64,000 bases of DNA, taken from an uncultured Bacteroidota bacterium (lineage in GTDB: Bacteria; Bacteroidota; Bacteroidia; UKL13-3). Positions within the stretch are counted from its first letter, which is position 1; each line of letters begins with the position of its first letter. Made by a program: the position numbers and the translations under genes. Below are positions 35,416 through 45,953 of the stretch, one piece after another. The stretch spans positions 1 to 64,000 of the forward strand of contig CAINMV010000018.1 of NCBI GenBank assembly GCA_903850915.1. The letters run 5' to 3'. The notes under the pieces were generated by a model. It was not told the DNA's origin. It was given only the letters and a program-made list of their open reading frames with translations, and did not search any database.

Positions 35416-36381
35416 ATGATTGTAGTAACAGGAGCCCTCGGTTTTATCGGTAGTTGTTTGATTAAGGAATTGAATCAACAAGGATATTTAGATATTGTAG
35501 CGGTTGATGATTTCACGAACACGAAAAAAGAAGTAAATCTGGCAGGTAAAACTATTTCACTTCGAGTAGATCGTTCTGAATACTTAGAATGGCAAAGGGC
35601 AAATCATATAGGCACACAATTTATTTTTCATATAGGCGCTCGAACCGATACCACTGAATTTAATATGGAAGTTTTCGAAAATTTGAATATTAATTATTCA
35701 AAAGAAATCTGGAAAATTTGTGTTGAATTTGGATTGCCTGTGGTTTATGCTTCATCTGCTGCCACGTATGGCAATGGAGAGCATGGATACGATGATGACA
35801 CAACGAAAATACCTTTATTGAAGCCACTGAATCCATATGGAGATTCGAAGCAGATATTCGACTTATGGGCATTATCGCAGGATCGAAAACCTTATTTTTG
35901 GGCAGGCCTAAAATTTTTTAATGTGTATGGCCCTAACGAATATCATAAAGGCAGAATGGCATCTGTTATTTTTCATGCTTACAATCAAATTACCTCAAAT
36001 AAAAAGTTACAGCTTTTTCAGTCGCATCGTTCCGACTTTAAAGATGGAGAACAACTACGAGATTTTGTTTATGTAAAAGATGTGATTAGTGTTTTGCTCT
36101 TTTTTATGCATCATCGTGAACATAGTGATATTTATAATTTGGGTACTGGCAATGCTCGTAGTTTTAATGCTTTAGGTAATGCTGTTTTTAATGCCTTGCA
36201 TTTAGAACCAACTATAAACTATATTGAAACCCCCATTGATATTCGCGATAAATATCAATATTTTACTCAGGCCAATATGCAAAAACTTTGTAGTATAGGA
36301 TATAACAAACCATTTACCTCATTGGAAGAGGGGGTTCACGATTATGTAACCAAATACTTAATGAAAAACATTTGTTATTAG
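35416..36381 (+). CDS. hldD: ADP-L-glycero-D-manno-heptose-6-epimerase
   Basis: SDR-fold epimerase that makes ADP-L-glycero-beta-D-manno-heptose for the lipopolysaccharide core. It has the NADP-binding GALGFIGSCLIKEL, the diagnostic HIGARTDTTEFN, YASSAATYGNGE, catalytic PYGDSKQIFD and FFNVYGPNEYHKGRMASV. 321 residues, full length. It is followed 12 bp later by the large sensor kinase. Confidence 0.95.
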   Translation: MIVVTGALGFIGSCLIKELNQQGYLDIVAVDDFTNTKKEVNLAGKTISLRVDRSEYLEWQRANHIGTQFIFHIGARTDTTEFNMEVFENLNINYSKEIWKICVEFGLPVVYASSAATYGNGEHGYDDDTTKIPLLKPLNPYGDSKQIFDLWALSQDRKPYFWAGLKFFNVYGPNEYHKGRMASVIFHAYNQITSNKKLQLFQSHRSDFKDGEQLRDFVYVKDVISVLLFFMHHREHSDIYNLGTGNARSFNALGNAVFNALHLEPTINYIETPIDIRDKYQYFTQANMQKLCSIGYNKPFTSLEEGVHDYVTKYLMKNICY

Positions 36382-36393
36382 TTAAAACAGAGG

Positions 36394-39300
36394 ATGTTTA
36401 AAAATTTTAAACCACGTAACTTTATTGTCTTTTTATTGCTTGGTTTACTATGTCTTTTTTATTCAATCCAGATTGACCAATCCGATATATCATTAAAGCA
36501 TAAGGACCATCGTGCCATACTAAAGGAGAAGTTTAAACGTAAGCTCAATGCTGAGGTTAATGCAATGAATGTAATGCTTGCTATGCAAACAGATTCATTT
36601 ATTACGATTTCTAACTCAAGCAACAAAAAGTATATTCATCAAATTTATCAGGGTGACTCAATTATTTCGTGGGACGACAATGCGATCGAGACCATTGATA
36701 TTTACAAATTAGAATCATCCCCTAGAATTTTAGAACTTAAAAACGGCATTTATTTGGTTGAAAAAAAGAAGCAAGGGCGATTAGTTCATGTACTTTTTTA
36801 TAGAATAATAAGCAATTATGAGATAAGCAATGCTTATCTAAAAAACGATTTAAACCCTGACTTTGAAATAACACAACCTTGTTTTATACGGTTAACACCT
36901 GCCACAAACTATGATGCAATTGAACTAAAAGAAAGCCTAACCTGCTTTGTTAATTTTGAAATACAACCCGAAGCATCACGTAGCGCACTTTTTTTGTTTA
37001 TTCTTGCTTTTCTCTTTCTCTGCCTTTCAATTAAACACCTCTGTGATTACCTTTTTAAGAAAGATTTTGTTCTTGGATTTACATTTTTGTTAGTAATTTC
37101 TATAGCATTTCGCGTAATGATGTCATATTATCATCTGCCGAAAATGCTCTTTGCTTCAGAAATATTTAATCCGCGTTATTTTGCATCTTCTGAATTTTTC
37201 CCTTCGTTTGGTGATTTGGTGCTTATGGTATCATTTTTTGTTTTAGATACTGTAGTAGCTCTTTATTATTTCGAGAAACTAAAAACTCAAAAGTTATTCC
37301 AAACAGCAACTTTAGGAAGATCTATGTTGCTAATATGTATTTTTAACTTTGCTTATTTAACATTTAAAATCATTTACGATTTGGTAATTGATTCGAAAAT
37401 AGCATTCGACCTTACTAATGTTTTTGATCTATCGTGGCTATCTCTTGCAGGTGTTTTGATTATTTTGTTAATGTATATTGTTACAATAAGTTTAAGCCAT
37501 TTATATTTTAAGTTTAGTAATAATAAGGAATCTCATTCGGTTTTTATAATCCAGCTTTTATTGCTTTTATTTTGGATTTTTATTTTCGGATTTTTTCAGA
37601 AAGAGGACTATTTTGGATGGAAGTTGGCAGCGACAATAATATTTTTAGTATTATTGGTTTTCGCTAAAAAGGCAATAGCTCCAAAACGATTTTTAGTGCG
37701 GCATCTACTTTATGGTTTAATTTTTGTTAATGTTTCCGCCATTTCTTTTTATTTCGACATAAATGAGAAAGCCAAAGCGGATAGTATTCTTTATGCAAGC
37801 CGACTTACAACACAAATAGATTATAGATCCGAAGAGATTTTAAGAGAGAAAGAAAAAGAAATAATTGCAGATACAACATTTCTTAACTTTTGTTTGACTA
37901 AACCAGAAAGCACTGAATTAAAGCAAATCATCACTTCTAAATTTATAAATAGTTATTTGGACAAATATGACTGCAATGCTTTTCTTTTTTTAAACGACAC
38001 CGCATCAGCATCTTTTTCTGGGCATATGTTAACGGAGCTTGAGAGTATTTACAAAAACCAAGGAATATTAGGTTTAGGAAATAATTTTCGTTTTGTAAAA
38101 AGCCCATCAGATTTCTTTGGCTATATCGGACGTTTTGAAACAAAGAGAAACGGAACGAATATTAAATTATTTATTAAGTTAAAACTACCACCGTATCAGC
38201 AAGATAATTATTTGCCTATTTTATTAGCAGGAAAGCCAACTACTTTCATGCGTAATAAACTTGAATACTCTTATGCGATATATAACAACAAAACATTGAT
38301 GCAGCAAGGAGGGTCTTTTCAGTTTCAAACCACTTATAATTTTGATTCTATTACAAGTTCCCCGAAAAGCATTTTTAAAGATGGTTATTCACATTTACTC
38401 TATCGCGATTCAGAAGCGCTTTTAGTAGTTATTACATCAAGGGCTCCATCCCTATTTTCTGTTTTAGCCAACGCGCTTTGTTTGTATATTGGGCTTTTGC
38501 TTTTAGGTTTCCTGTGGGTTGCACTAAGTTTTATTTTATTATTCCTTTTTTCATCAAACAAATATAATTGGGGAAAGGAGCGTATTAAATATGCATGGAG
38601 GAATAATTTAATTCGTTACGATTTAATTTACTTTAGATTTAGTACTCGAATAATAATAAACATTTTAAGCTTAGTTTTATTTATTTTTACTGTTACCACA
38701 ATTGTCACCATTGATTACATAAATTCTAAAATAAAAGAAGAAGCGAGAGTTGCATTTATAAGTAAATTAAAAGCAATAAACCGATATATTACAGAGGAGA
38801 AAATGCTTCAAAGTGATAATTTAAAAGGAGAGGCAGAGGCAAAACTATTAAAAGCAAGTGCTTTATTTACAACGGATATCAATGTTTATGATGCTCGAGG
38901 AAAATTATTTTTAAGTTCCAAGCCAGAAATATTTAATTCTGGTTTATTAAGCAATCGAATAAACTATTTTGCATATAGTAACATTATAAATCAAAAAGCA
39001 TCCTTGTTCACCGAAAATGAAAATATAGGATCGCTACTTTATACGTCTTATTATCAACCTTATTATGATCGAAATAGCAATACAACTTTTATAATAAACA
39101 CACCCTATTTTACGAGATCAATAGAGCATAATGCTCAGATATCCCTGTTCATTATAAACTTTTTAAATCTTTACGTAGCGTTGCTTATTCTGATGTTTGT
39201 AATATCTTATTGGGTTGCTCAAAGAACCACACAGCCCCTTTTACTATTACGCGACAAGTTAAAAGTGTTGCGGCTCGATCGCGAAAATGAATTCTTGCAT

Positions 39301-40065
39301 TGGATTCGTAACGATGAAATAGGGGAGCTAAGTAGAGAATATAATAAGATGGTGATTGATTTGAAAGAAAGTAAAGAAAACCTTGCTAAATCGGAACGCA
39401 CTGAGGCTTGGCGCGAAATGGCAAAACAGGTTGCACATGATATTAAGAACCCGTTAACACCAATGAAACTTAATTTGCAATATTTACAAAAGGCAATCGA
39501 AAACCAAGATCCGGATTTAAACGACAAATACCTTAACGTTTCGCAAAGTCTTATACGCCAAATTGATTCACTAACCGATATGGCAAACAACTTCAGCAAC
39601 TTTGCTCGTGTTCCTCAGGCATTTCCAGAAATTATTACTATTAGTGAAGAGCTTAATGCGCTTATTTCTTTATACGGTGCCACAGAATTTATGCAGATTA
39701 CAAGCCAATATAAAAATGAGTTTTTAAAGGTTTATATGGATAAAAATCACTTCTCAAGGGCTATTGGTAACATCTTAAAAAACGCCATTCAGGCTGTTGC
39801 TATTGGTAATCAAGGCGATATCGAGGTCGCTTTAGAAGAAGAATCAGGATCAGCACTAATTACGATACGTGATAATGGTATTGGAATTTCGGAGGCGATG
39901 GAACCTTTTGTTTTTGTCCCTAATTTCAGCACAAAAACTTCGGGTTCTGGGATTGGGTTAAGCAATTCCAAAACCCTAATTGAGCATGCAGGTGGAAGTA
40001 TATCCTTTCAATCAAAACCACAAGAAGGAACGAAGTTTTTTATTCGACTTCCATTAAAAAGCTAA
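36394..40065 (+). CDS. large NtrY-like membrane sensor histidine kinase
   Basis: 1223-residue kinase. The N-terminus has one membrane span, then an extracytoplasmic region, then a cluster of about seven to eight spans (roughly residues 190-450). A second large extracytoplasmic region follows, then a further span pair around 695-800 and a final span near 930-945, a HAMP-like segment (QPLLLLRDKLKVL), the phosphoacceptor box WREMAKQVAHDIKNPLTPMKL and the HATPase domain (N box NILKNAIQAV, G boxes DNGIGI and GSGIGLSN). It is much larger than classical NtrY. No response regulator is adjacent. The signal is unknown; position after hldD hints at an envelope role. Confidence 0.9.
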   Translation: MFKNFKPRNFIVFLLLGLLCLFYSIQIDQSDISLKHKDHRAILKEKFKRKLNAEVNAMNVMLAMQTDSFITISNSSNKKYIHQIYQGDSIISWDDNAIETIDIYKLESSPRILELKNGIYLVEKKKQGRLVHVLFYRIISNYEISNAYLKNDLNPDFEITQPCFIRLTPATNYDAIELKESLTCFVNFEIQPEASRSALFLFILAFLFLCLSIKHLCDYLFKKDFVLGFTFLLVISIAFRVMMSYYHLPKMLFASEIFNPRYFASSEFFPSFGDLVLMVSFFVLDTVVALYYFEKLKTQKLFQTATLGRSMLLICIFNFAYLTFKIIYDLVIDSKIAFDLTNVFDLSWLSLAGVLIILLMYIVTISLSHLYFKFSNNKESHSVFIIQLLLLLFWIFIFGFFQKEDYFGWKLAATIIFLVLLVFAKKAIAPKRFLVRHLLYGLIFVNVSAISFYFDINEKAKADSILYASRLTTQIDYRSEEILREKEKEIIADTTFLNFCLTKPESTELKQIITSKFINSYLDKYDCNAFLFLNDTASASFSGHMLTELESIYKNQGILGLGNNFRFVKSPSDFFGYIGRFETKRNGTNIKLFIKLKLPPYQQDNYLPILLAGKPTTFMRNKLEYSYAIYNNKTLMQQGGSFQFQTTYNFDSITSSPKSIFKDGYSHLLYRDSEALLVVITSRAPSLFSVLANALCLYIGLLLLGFLWVALSFILLFLFSSNKYNWGKERIKYAWRNNLIRYDLIYFRFSTRIIINILSLVLFIFTVTTIVTIDYINSKIKEEARVAFISKLKAINRYITEEKMLQSDNLKGEAEAKLLKASALFTTDINVYDARGKLFLSSKPEIFNSGLLSNRINYFAYSNIINQKASLFTENENIGSLLYTSYYQPYYDRNSNTTFIINTPYFTRSIEHNAQISLFIINFLNLYVALLILMFVISYWVAQRTTQPLLLLRDKLKVLRLDRENEFLHWIRNDEIGELSREYNKMVIDLKESKENLAKSERTEAWREMAKQVAHDIKNPLTPMKLNLQYLQKAIENQDPDLNDKYLNVSQSLIRQIDSLTDMANNFSNFARVPQAFPEIITISEELNALISLYGATEFMQITSQYKNEFLKVYMDKNHFSRAIGNILKNAIQAVAIGNQGDIEVALEEESGSALITIRDNGIGISEAMEPFVFVPNFSTKTSGSGIGLSNSKTLIEHAGGSISFQSKPQEGTKFFIRLPLKS

Positions 40066-40090
40066 TATTATTTTATGTAATAAATGCGAA

Positions 40091-41299
40091 TTAAGAGGTT
40101 ATCTTTTTCAGTTCTATTCGAATTGTTGTGCCTTTATTAACTTCGCTTTGGCGTACGTAAATTCTACCCTTGTGGTAAGCTTCGATTATTCTTTTCACCA
40201 GACTTAATCCCATACCCCATCCTCTTCTTTTTGTGGTGAATCCAGGATTAAAAATAGTTTTAAATTGATTTGCCTTAACCCCCTTTCCTGTATCTGAAAA
40301 ATCAATAGTAACGTGTCTATTAGATTCGGTTATAATGCATTTTATTGTTCCTTCGCCATTCATGGCGTCGATAGCATTTTTAGTTAAATTTTCAATTACC
40401 CATTCGAATAGTGGGATATTTAGCATACAAACAGCCTCAAATGAATTGTCAATATTTAAAATGAAATTGATTTTCTTACTGCTTCTCTTTTGCATGTAAT
40501 CCAGAGCGTTTTTTACCACATGATTTACGCTAGCCTCTTTAAGCAGCGGTTCGGAGCCTATTTTACTAAAACGCTCGGTAACTAGGTTAAGTCGCTGCAG
40601 ATCTTTCTCCATCTCCTCGATCAAGCTTGTTTCAATTTCTTTCGGATCGCTTTTAATTATTTCCATCCATGCCATCAGTGAGCTAATGGGTGTTCCAAGT
40701 TGGTGTGCTGTTTCTTTACTCATTCCTAACCACACTTTATTTTGTTCGCTTCTCCTAGATGCCGAGAAGGCTAGATATGACACCAAAAGAAATAATGAGA
40801 TGATGCCCAATTGAACAATCGGATAATAACGCAATTGTTTAAGAATGACACTTTCTTTATAATACAAAACATTATACCGTGTAGAGTCGCTAGGATCAAA
40901 ATAAAATTTTATGCTGTCGTTGGAATTCTGCATGCTCTGAAGTTGTTTCATCATAAAGTCGCTTTGTAAAAATTTTGGGTCAGCATCTTTTAATGTGTCG
41001 AAATTCAGCACCGAATTAATATTGCCTTTCTCATCAACTAAGATAACAGGAATTGTTTTGTTGGCTCGAATCACATTATTAACCAAATAATTAAGTGTTT
41101 CAGAATTCAAATCTTCGGAAGAAGAAATAAGTCGATAGGCATCGGCCCACTGTTGCATTTTGTTTCGCTCTTCGCGAGATAATTGTTTTACCATAAAATC
41201 GGTATACAATAAGGTAAAAATACCAATGGCAATGGCTACAACAAAAAGCCAGATTTTCCAGCGTTTCTTACGATCGTAAATCGATGGTTTGAGATTCAT
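40091..41299 (-). CDS. sensor histidine kinase
   Basis: About 402 residues from the Met at 41299. One membrane span near the N-terminus and a second (about 168-183, IISLFLLVSYLAFSA) flank an extracytoplasmic sensor of some 130 residues. The phosphoacceptor region is WLGMSKETAHQLGTPISSLMAW, a form common in Bacteroidota. The HATPase domain has NLTKNAIDAM, DTGKGV and RRGWGMGLSLVKRI. Its 3' end converges with the NtrY-like gene. No regulator is adjacent, so it is an orphan kinase. Confidence 0.92.
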   Translation of the reverse strand: MNLKPSIYDRKKRWKIWLFVVAIAIGIFTLLYTDFMVKQLSREERNKMQQWADAYRLISSSEDLNSETLNYLVNNVIRANKTIPVILVDEKGNINSVLNFDTLKDADPKFLQSDFMMKQLQSMQNSNDSIKFYFDPSDSTRYNVLYYKESVILKQLRYYPIVQLGIISLFLLVSYLAFSASRRSEQNKVWLGMSKETAHQLGTPISSLMAWMEIIKSDPKEIETSLIEEMEKDLQRLNLVTERFSKIGSEPLLKEASVNHVVKNALDYMQKRSSKKINFILNIDNSFEAVCMLNIPLFEWVIENLTKNAIDAMNGEGTIKCIITESNRHVTIDFSDTGKGVKANQFKTIFNPGFTTKRRGWGMGLSLVKRIIEAYHKGRIYVRQSEVNKGTTIRIELKKITS

Positions 41300-41421
41300 A
41301 ATATAAAGACATCGCAAAATAAAGGTTTATATTGTGTTTTTTATAAAATGGATTTTTTTATTATTAAAAATATAGAAATTCAGGCGTTGTAAAATGCAAT
41401 TTTTTTAGTTATTTGTATTTG

Positions 41422-43515
41422 ATGATGAAAAAGCATTTCATTGCAAAAAAATGCATTGTTTATTTCTTTTTATTTCTGGGATTATGCATCTCGGAAACTT
41501 CCTTAGCGCAACAAAACATAGAAGTTAGTCATGCTGTTTTATCTTCCAATAACCAAGGTATTCCAATACATGAGTTTTGTCCAGTTTTTATTGATAGCAG
41601 CAAGTACAATGAAATTGAGGATGTATTAAATAAGTCTTTTCAATTAATTGATTTTTCACGATTTAAAAGCCACGGATTCGATTTCGGAAAGATGAACTTA
41701 TGGTATAAAATAGACTTACAGAATACCGATTCTTTAACGCTCAACGCTTTTATTATAGCTAGTAAATCCGATAAGTTGGATTTGTTTTATTTCGATAACA
41801 ATGTCATTAAAATTCAAAAGGCTGGTTTTGGTTGTTCTAAAGACGAATTATCAGATCCAGATTTACCCTATACTTTTAAATTGGTAATTTCACCCCAAAG
41901 TAAACAAACGTTCTTTCTAAAAGTAGAAACATATTATCGTCTATGTCAGTTGCCCAAACTACTTTTATTTTCGCCTGAAAACTATCAAAACTATCAGTCC
42001 CAAAATACAATTAAGTCCTTTTCTTCTGTCGTATTGCAGAGTTGTTTTTTAGCATGTCTATTATTTATGCTTTTTTTTGTTATACTTCAGTTTTCTCGAA
42101 ATTATTATTTGGGTTATGTATATTACGGAAGCTTTATCATTATTAGTTTTTTTATTTTTCTACGATATTTTGAATATAACGCTGATATTCGAGTAATTAC
42201 ATCTTATTTTCCATCGTATTATTATTGTTCTGAAAATATCCTAACAGCCATAGGCATTCTTTTTTATTTGAAATTTGTGGCTTATTTTCTGGAAACAGCA
42301 ACCTTGCAAACTAATTTGGATCGTTTTATTAATGTTGCTGTTAGCTTATTGTTTATCTTTATTGTTGCCGATTTTGTCCTACTAATTATTCAACCTTACA
42401 ACTTTAATAATATTTATTTTTTTGCATTGGAGAAAACCATCAACTATAGCATTTTACTTATCACATTAGTCTTAGTTTTATTTAATAAAAATATCTTATC
42501 GCGTTATATATTCATAGGAACTATTTCGCTTTTTTTAGGTTTAATTTTTTCATCCCTAGTTGCTTACACCCATATTACTAGTTTTAACGTATACAAGGTT
42601 CCAATTGAATTTTCTGAAATTGGTGTTCTTCTCGAAATACTCTTTTTGTCTTTTGGATTAGGGCATAAAAGTAGATTAAGTGAACTGGGTAAAACAGATG
42701 CACAAGTAGAGCTAATCAAACAATTACAAGAGAATCAAAAACAGCAGTTACAAACCAACGAACAGCTTGAGGATGAGGTGAAACGGCGCACTGATGAAGT
42801 ACTTAAAATAAACAAGCATTATGAGGATCAGAGAATTCAGCAGATGCGTGCTAATTTTCAAAAGAAGATAATTGAAACGGAGATGGCGGCATTGCGTGCA
42901 CAGATGAATCCGCATTTTATCTTCAATTGTCTCAATTCTATTAATCTCTTTATTTTAAAAAGTGAACCAGAGATAGCTTCTGATTATCTCACAAAGTTTT
43001 CTCGTTTAATTCGTTTGGCATTAGATAATTCTAGATCACAGTTGGTTACGCTTAGTAACGAGATAATGGCCATAAAGCTGTATATTGAGATGGAGGATTT
43101 GCGGTTTTCAAATAAGTTTGTGTATGAAATAATTATTGATGATAATATTGATATTGAAAATACAGAGATACCTCCCATGCTTTTGCAACCCTATGTAGAA
43201 AACGCCATTTGGCATGGTTTAATGCAATACGGAGGAGAAGGGAAAATAACGTTGCATTTTAGTTATCGCGAAAACCAAATTACAGTTATCATTGATGATA
43301 ATGGTATTGGGCGAAGCCAAGCCCGTCGAATGAAAAGTAAGTCGGCTACAGAGCACAAATCACATGGCATGAAGGTTACCGCGGATAGAATAGATATGAT
43401 AAATAAAATTTACGACACGTTAGCTCGTGTTGAGATTATCGATAAAACCAATGAGAACGGGGAAGCATTTGGCACGACTGTAAAAATTCAGATACCTTTG
43501 AAGCAGCAATACTAA
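41422..43515 (+). CDS. 7TMR-DISM LytS-type sensor histidine kinase
   Basis: Signal peptide (ending SLAQ), then an extracytoplasmic 7TMR-DISMED2-like beta domain (about 35-190) and seven membrane spans (about 200-415). A coiled coil of some 70 residues leads to a HisKA_5 kinase core with ALRAQMNPHFIFNCLNSINLFI and HATPase motifs (LLQPYVENAIWHGL, DDNGIGRSQA). I use the ATG at 41422; the frame opens at a TTG at 41413. It is followed 12 bp later by a LytTR response regulator, its probable partner. Confidence 0.94.
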   Translation: MMKKHFIAKKCIVYFFLFLGLCISETSLAQQNIEVSHAVLSSNNQGIPIHEFCPVFIDSSKYNEIEDVLNKSFQLIDFSRFKSHGFDFGKMNLWYKIDLQNTDSLTLNAFIIASKSDKLDLFYFDNNVIKIQKAGFGCSKDELSDPDLPYTFKLVISPQSKQTFFLKVETYYRLCQLPKLLLFSPENYQNYQSQNTIKSFSSVVLQSCFLACLLFMLFFVILQFSRNYYLGYVYYGSFIIISFFIFLRYFEYNADIRVITSYFPSYYYCSENILTAIGILFYLKFVAYFLETATLQTNLDRFINVAVSLLFIFIVADFVLLIIQPYNFNNIYFFALEKTINYSILLITLVLVLFNKNILSRYIFIGTISLFLGLIFSSLVAYTHITSFNVYKVPIEFSEIGVLLEILFLSFGLGHKSRLSELGKTDAQVELIKQLQENQKQQLQTNEQLEDEVKRRTDEVLKINKHYEDQRIQQMRANFQKKIIETEMAALRAQMNPHFIFNCLNSINLFILKSEPEIASDYLTKFSRLIRLALDNSRSQLVTLSNEIMAIKLYIEMEDLRFSNKFVYEIIIDDNIDIENTEIPPMLLQPYVENAIWHGLMQYGGEGKITLHFSYRENQITVIIDDNGIGRSQARRMKSKSATEHKSHGMKVTADRIDMINKIYDTLARVEIIDKTNENGEAFGTTVKIQIPLKQQY

Positions 43516-43527
43516 TTTGAAATCTAT

Positions 43528-44268
43528 ATGAATGTTGTAATTATTGATGATGAAATCTATTGCTGTGAGGTCTTGCAGCTTTTATTACAGAAACATTGTA
43601 AACAGGTAGCGAACATACGTTTGTTTAGCAATGCTTCTGAAGGTTTGGCATTTATTCGTTTTAATCCTCCTGATATTTTATTCTTGGATATTGAAATGCC
43701 TATCATCAATGGATTTGATTTATTAAATGAATTGGGTGAGATTAATTTTAATGTTATTTTCACTACAGCATACGATAAATATGCAGTTAAGGCATTTAAA
43801 TTTAATGCGATTGATTATTTATTAAAACCCATTGATAAAGATGAATTGGTAAAAGCCGTTCAAAAGGTGATTGATAAGAAGCCAGAAGAGCGCAAGCAAG
43901 GCAATGAAATTTTAAAGCAGAAGGCTGTTTTTCAAAAAAACCCCGATCTTTTGGCTATCTCAAGTATGGATGGAATAACATTTATTGAGATAAAAGACAT
44001 TGTTTATTGTGAGTCCGACGGAAGTTACACCGCCTTTTACTTCATTGATAACCGTAAAATACAAACGTCAAAGCCAATTAAAGATGTTGAAGAAACATTA
44101 TCTGAAAGTTCGTTTTATAGAGTACATCAGTCGTATTTAATTAACATGAAACATATTAGAAAGTATAATCGTGGAGATGGAGGTGAGGTGGTGATGAGTA
44201 ATGGTAAGACGATTAATGTATCTCGCCAGAAAAAACAGGAGTTTCTAAGTTTCTTCTCAAAGATTTAA
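43528..44268 (+). CDS. LytTR family response regulator
   Basis: 246 residues: receiver domain with phosphoacceptor in ILFLDIEMPIINGF, TTAYDKYAVKAFKFNAIDYLLKPI and the switch Lys, then a C-terminal LytTR DNA-binding domain (ISSMDGITFIEIKDIVYCESDGSYT, SFYRVHQSYLIN, KTINVSRQKKQEF). Paired with the LytS-like kinase just upstream. It may regulate the phosphatase gene that starts 24 bp later, though this is only positional. Confidence 0.95.
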   Translation: MNVVIIDDEIYCCEVLQLLLQKHCKQVANIRLFSNASEGLAFIRFNPPDILFLDIEMPIINGFDLLNELGEINFNVIFTTAYDKYAVKAFKFNAIDYLLKPIDKDELVKAVQKVIDKKPEERKQGNEILKQKAVFQKNPDLLAISSMDGITFIEIKDIVYCESDGSYTAFYFIDNRKIQTSKPIKDVEETLSESSFYRVHQSYLINMKHIRKYNRGDGGEVVMSNGKTINVSRQKKQEFLSFFSKI

Positions 44269-44291
44269 CATATCAATTGTATTTTTGCAGA

Positions 44292-45920
44292 ATGAGATAT
44301 ACCTTGGCGTTTTTTTTCTGCTTTTCTTTCGGTTTTTTTTCGTTGCAAGCTCAGCCATTGCAGCGACCAAAGTTAGTGGTCGGTATCGTGGTTGATCAAA
44401 TGAAATTTGATTATATCTATCGCTATTGGGATAAATTAGGAAATGGAGGATTTAAGCGACTTGTAAAAGAAGGATTTGAATGTAGTAATACAAAGTATAA
44501 TTATGCTCCTACACATACAGGACCAGGACATGCAAGTATATATACCGGAACTACACCTAATTTACATGGTATAATAGGCAATGATTGGTATGACAGAGTT
44601 ACCCATAAAAATGTTTATTGCTCAGAGGATGTTAGTGTCAAAACGATCGGTGCTGAAGGCTCGGTGGGTTTGATGTCGCCTCGCAACCTATTAACAAATA
44701 CCATAGGAGATGAATTGAAACTTGCCACTAATTTTAAATCTAAAGTTATCGGTATCGCGTTAAAAGATAGAGGCTCTATTTTACCTGCTGGACATGCAGC
44801 AAATGCAGCCTATTGGTTTGATAATAAAACAGGAAATTGGGTAACAAGCAGTTATTATATGCAAGAGTTACCTTCTTGGGTAAATGCATTTAATGCGATG
44901 AAATATCCTGAAAAATATATTTCGCAAGCATGGACTACCCTGTTTGATATTTCAACCTATACCGAATCGACGGCTGACGACACTCCGTATGAGAATTTAT
45001 ATAAAGGTGAAGTCTCACCTACGTTTCCGCACGATTTCTCGAAATTAAAAAACAAAGACTTTGAAAATGTTCGTCGAAGTCCCTTTGGGAATACACTTAC
45101 CAAAGATTTTGCTAAAATGGCTATAACCAATGAGCAATTGGGTGCCGACGGCATTACCGATATGCTTTGCTTGAGTTTTTCTGCCACAGATTATATTGGG
45201 CATCAATTTGGGCCAAATTCAATTGAAGTGGAGGATTGTTATTTGCGTTTGGATAAAGATTTAGAAGATTTATTGAACTTTTTGGATAAGACCATTGGAA
45301 CGAAGAACGTGCTTTTGTTTTTAACTGCGGATCATGGTGCAGTGCAAAATCCACAGCTTCTCCTCGACTATAAGTTTAATGCTGGGTTTTTAGATCCAAA
45401 ATTAGTAGAGAGCACGGCAAAAATTTTTTTACTTAATGAATACCAAGACACTTTACTTTTAGAAGCCCTCGGCGATCAGTGTTTCTATTTAAATCACGAG
45501 TTAATTAAATCCAAGAAACTAAATTTTGAGATGTTGTGCAATGCTTTATCACAAGAGCTGATGAAAATCCCACAGATCTCTAATGCTTTTGCTGCTTCAT
45601 TATTAAACAATGCATTAATCAATGACAAATGTCTGCATTTTTCACAGATGTCGTATAATGTCCGTCGCAGTGGCGATGTGTATTACACGTTAATGCCCAA
45701 TTACATTGAAGGAACAAACCAAAAGGGAACAACACACGGAGCGGCTTTTGCTTATGACATTCACGTTCCACTTTTTTTCTATGGTTATAATATAACGAAA
45801 GGAAATACCAATTTACCGGTAAATATTACCGATATTGCTCCCACCATTTCGTCAATATTGAAAATTGAATTTCCGAATGGTTGTTTTGGTAATCCTGTAA
45901 AAATGAAGGCCAAGAAATAA
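44292..45920 (+). CDS. pafA: PafA-type alkaline phosphatase
   Basis: Exported phosphomonoesterase of the PafA group, which uses a catalytic Thr. Signal peptide MRYTLAFFFCFSFGFFSLQAQ. The zinc site begins VVGIVVDQMKFDY, the nucleophile lies in APTHTGPGHASIYTG, and later metal ligands are in CLSFSATDYIGHQFG, FLTADHGAV and GTTHGAAFAYD. About 542 residues. The frame opens at a TTG at 44277, but the ATG at 44292 begins the signal peptide. TATTTTTG at 44280-44287 resembles a -7 element but is only 4 bp from the ATG, so it would give a leaderless message. Confidence 0.92.
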   Translation: MRYTLAFFFCFSFGFFSLQAQPLQRPKLVVGIVVDQMKFDYIYRYWDKLGNGGFKRLVKEGFECSNTKYNYAPTHTGPGHASIYTGTTPNLHGIIGNDWYDRVTHKNVYCSEDVSVKTIGAEGSVGLMSPRNLLTNTIGDELKLATNFKSKVIGIALKDRGSILPAGHAANAAYWFDNKTGNWVTSSYYMQELPSWVNAFNAMKYPEKYISQAWTTLFDISTYTESTADDTPYENLYKGEVSPTFPHDFSKLKNKDFENVRRSPFGNTLTKDFAKMAITNEQLGADGITDMLCLSFSATDYIGHQFGPNSIEVEDCYLRLDKDLEDLLNFLDKTIGTKNVLLFLTADHGAVQNPQLLLDYKFNAGFLDPKLVESTAKIFLLNEYQDTLLLEALGDQCFYLNHELIKSKKLNFEMLCNALSQELMKIPQISNAFAASLLNNALINDKCLHFSQMSYNVRRSGDVYYTLMPNYIEGTNQKGTTHGAAFAYDIHVPLFFYGYNITKGNTNLPVNITDIAPTISSILKIEFPNGCFGNPVKMKAKK

Positions 45921-45953
45921 TATTTTTTAATTTGGCTTATTAAACCAGAACTA

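Noticed and set aside
44280-44287. TATTTTTG as the pafA promoter
   Set aside because: It lies only 4 bp from the ATG, so it would need a leaderless message. Mentioned with the gene but not called as a separate site.
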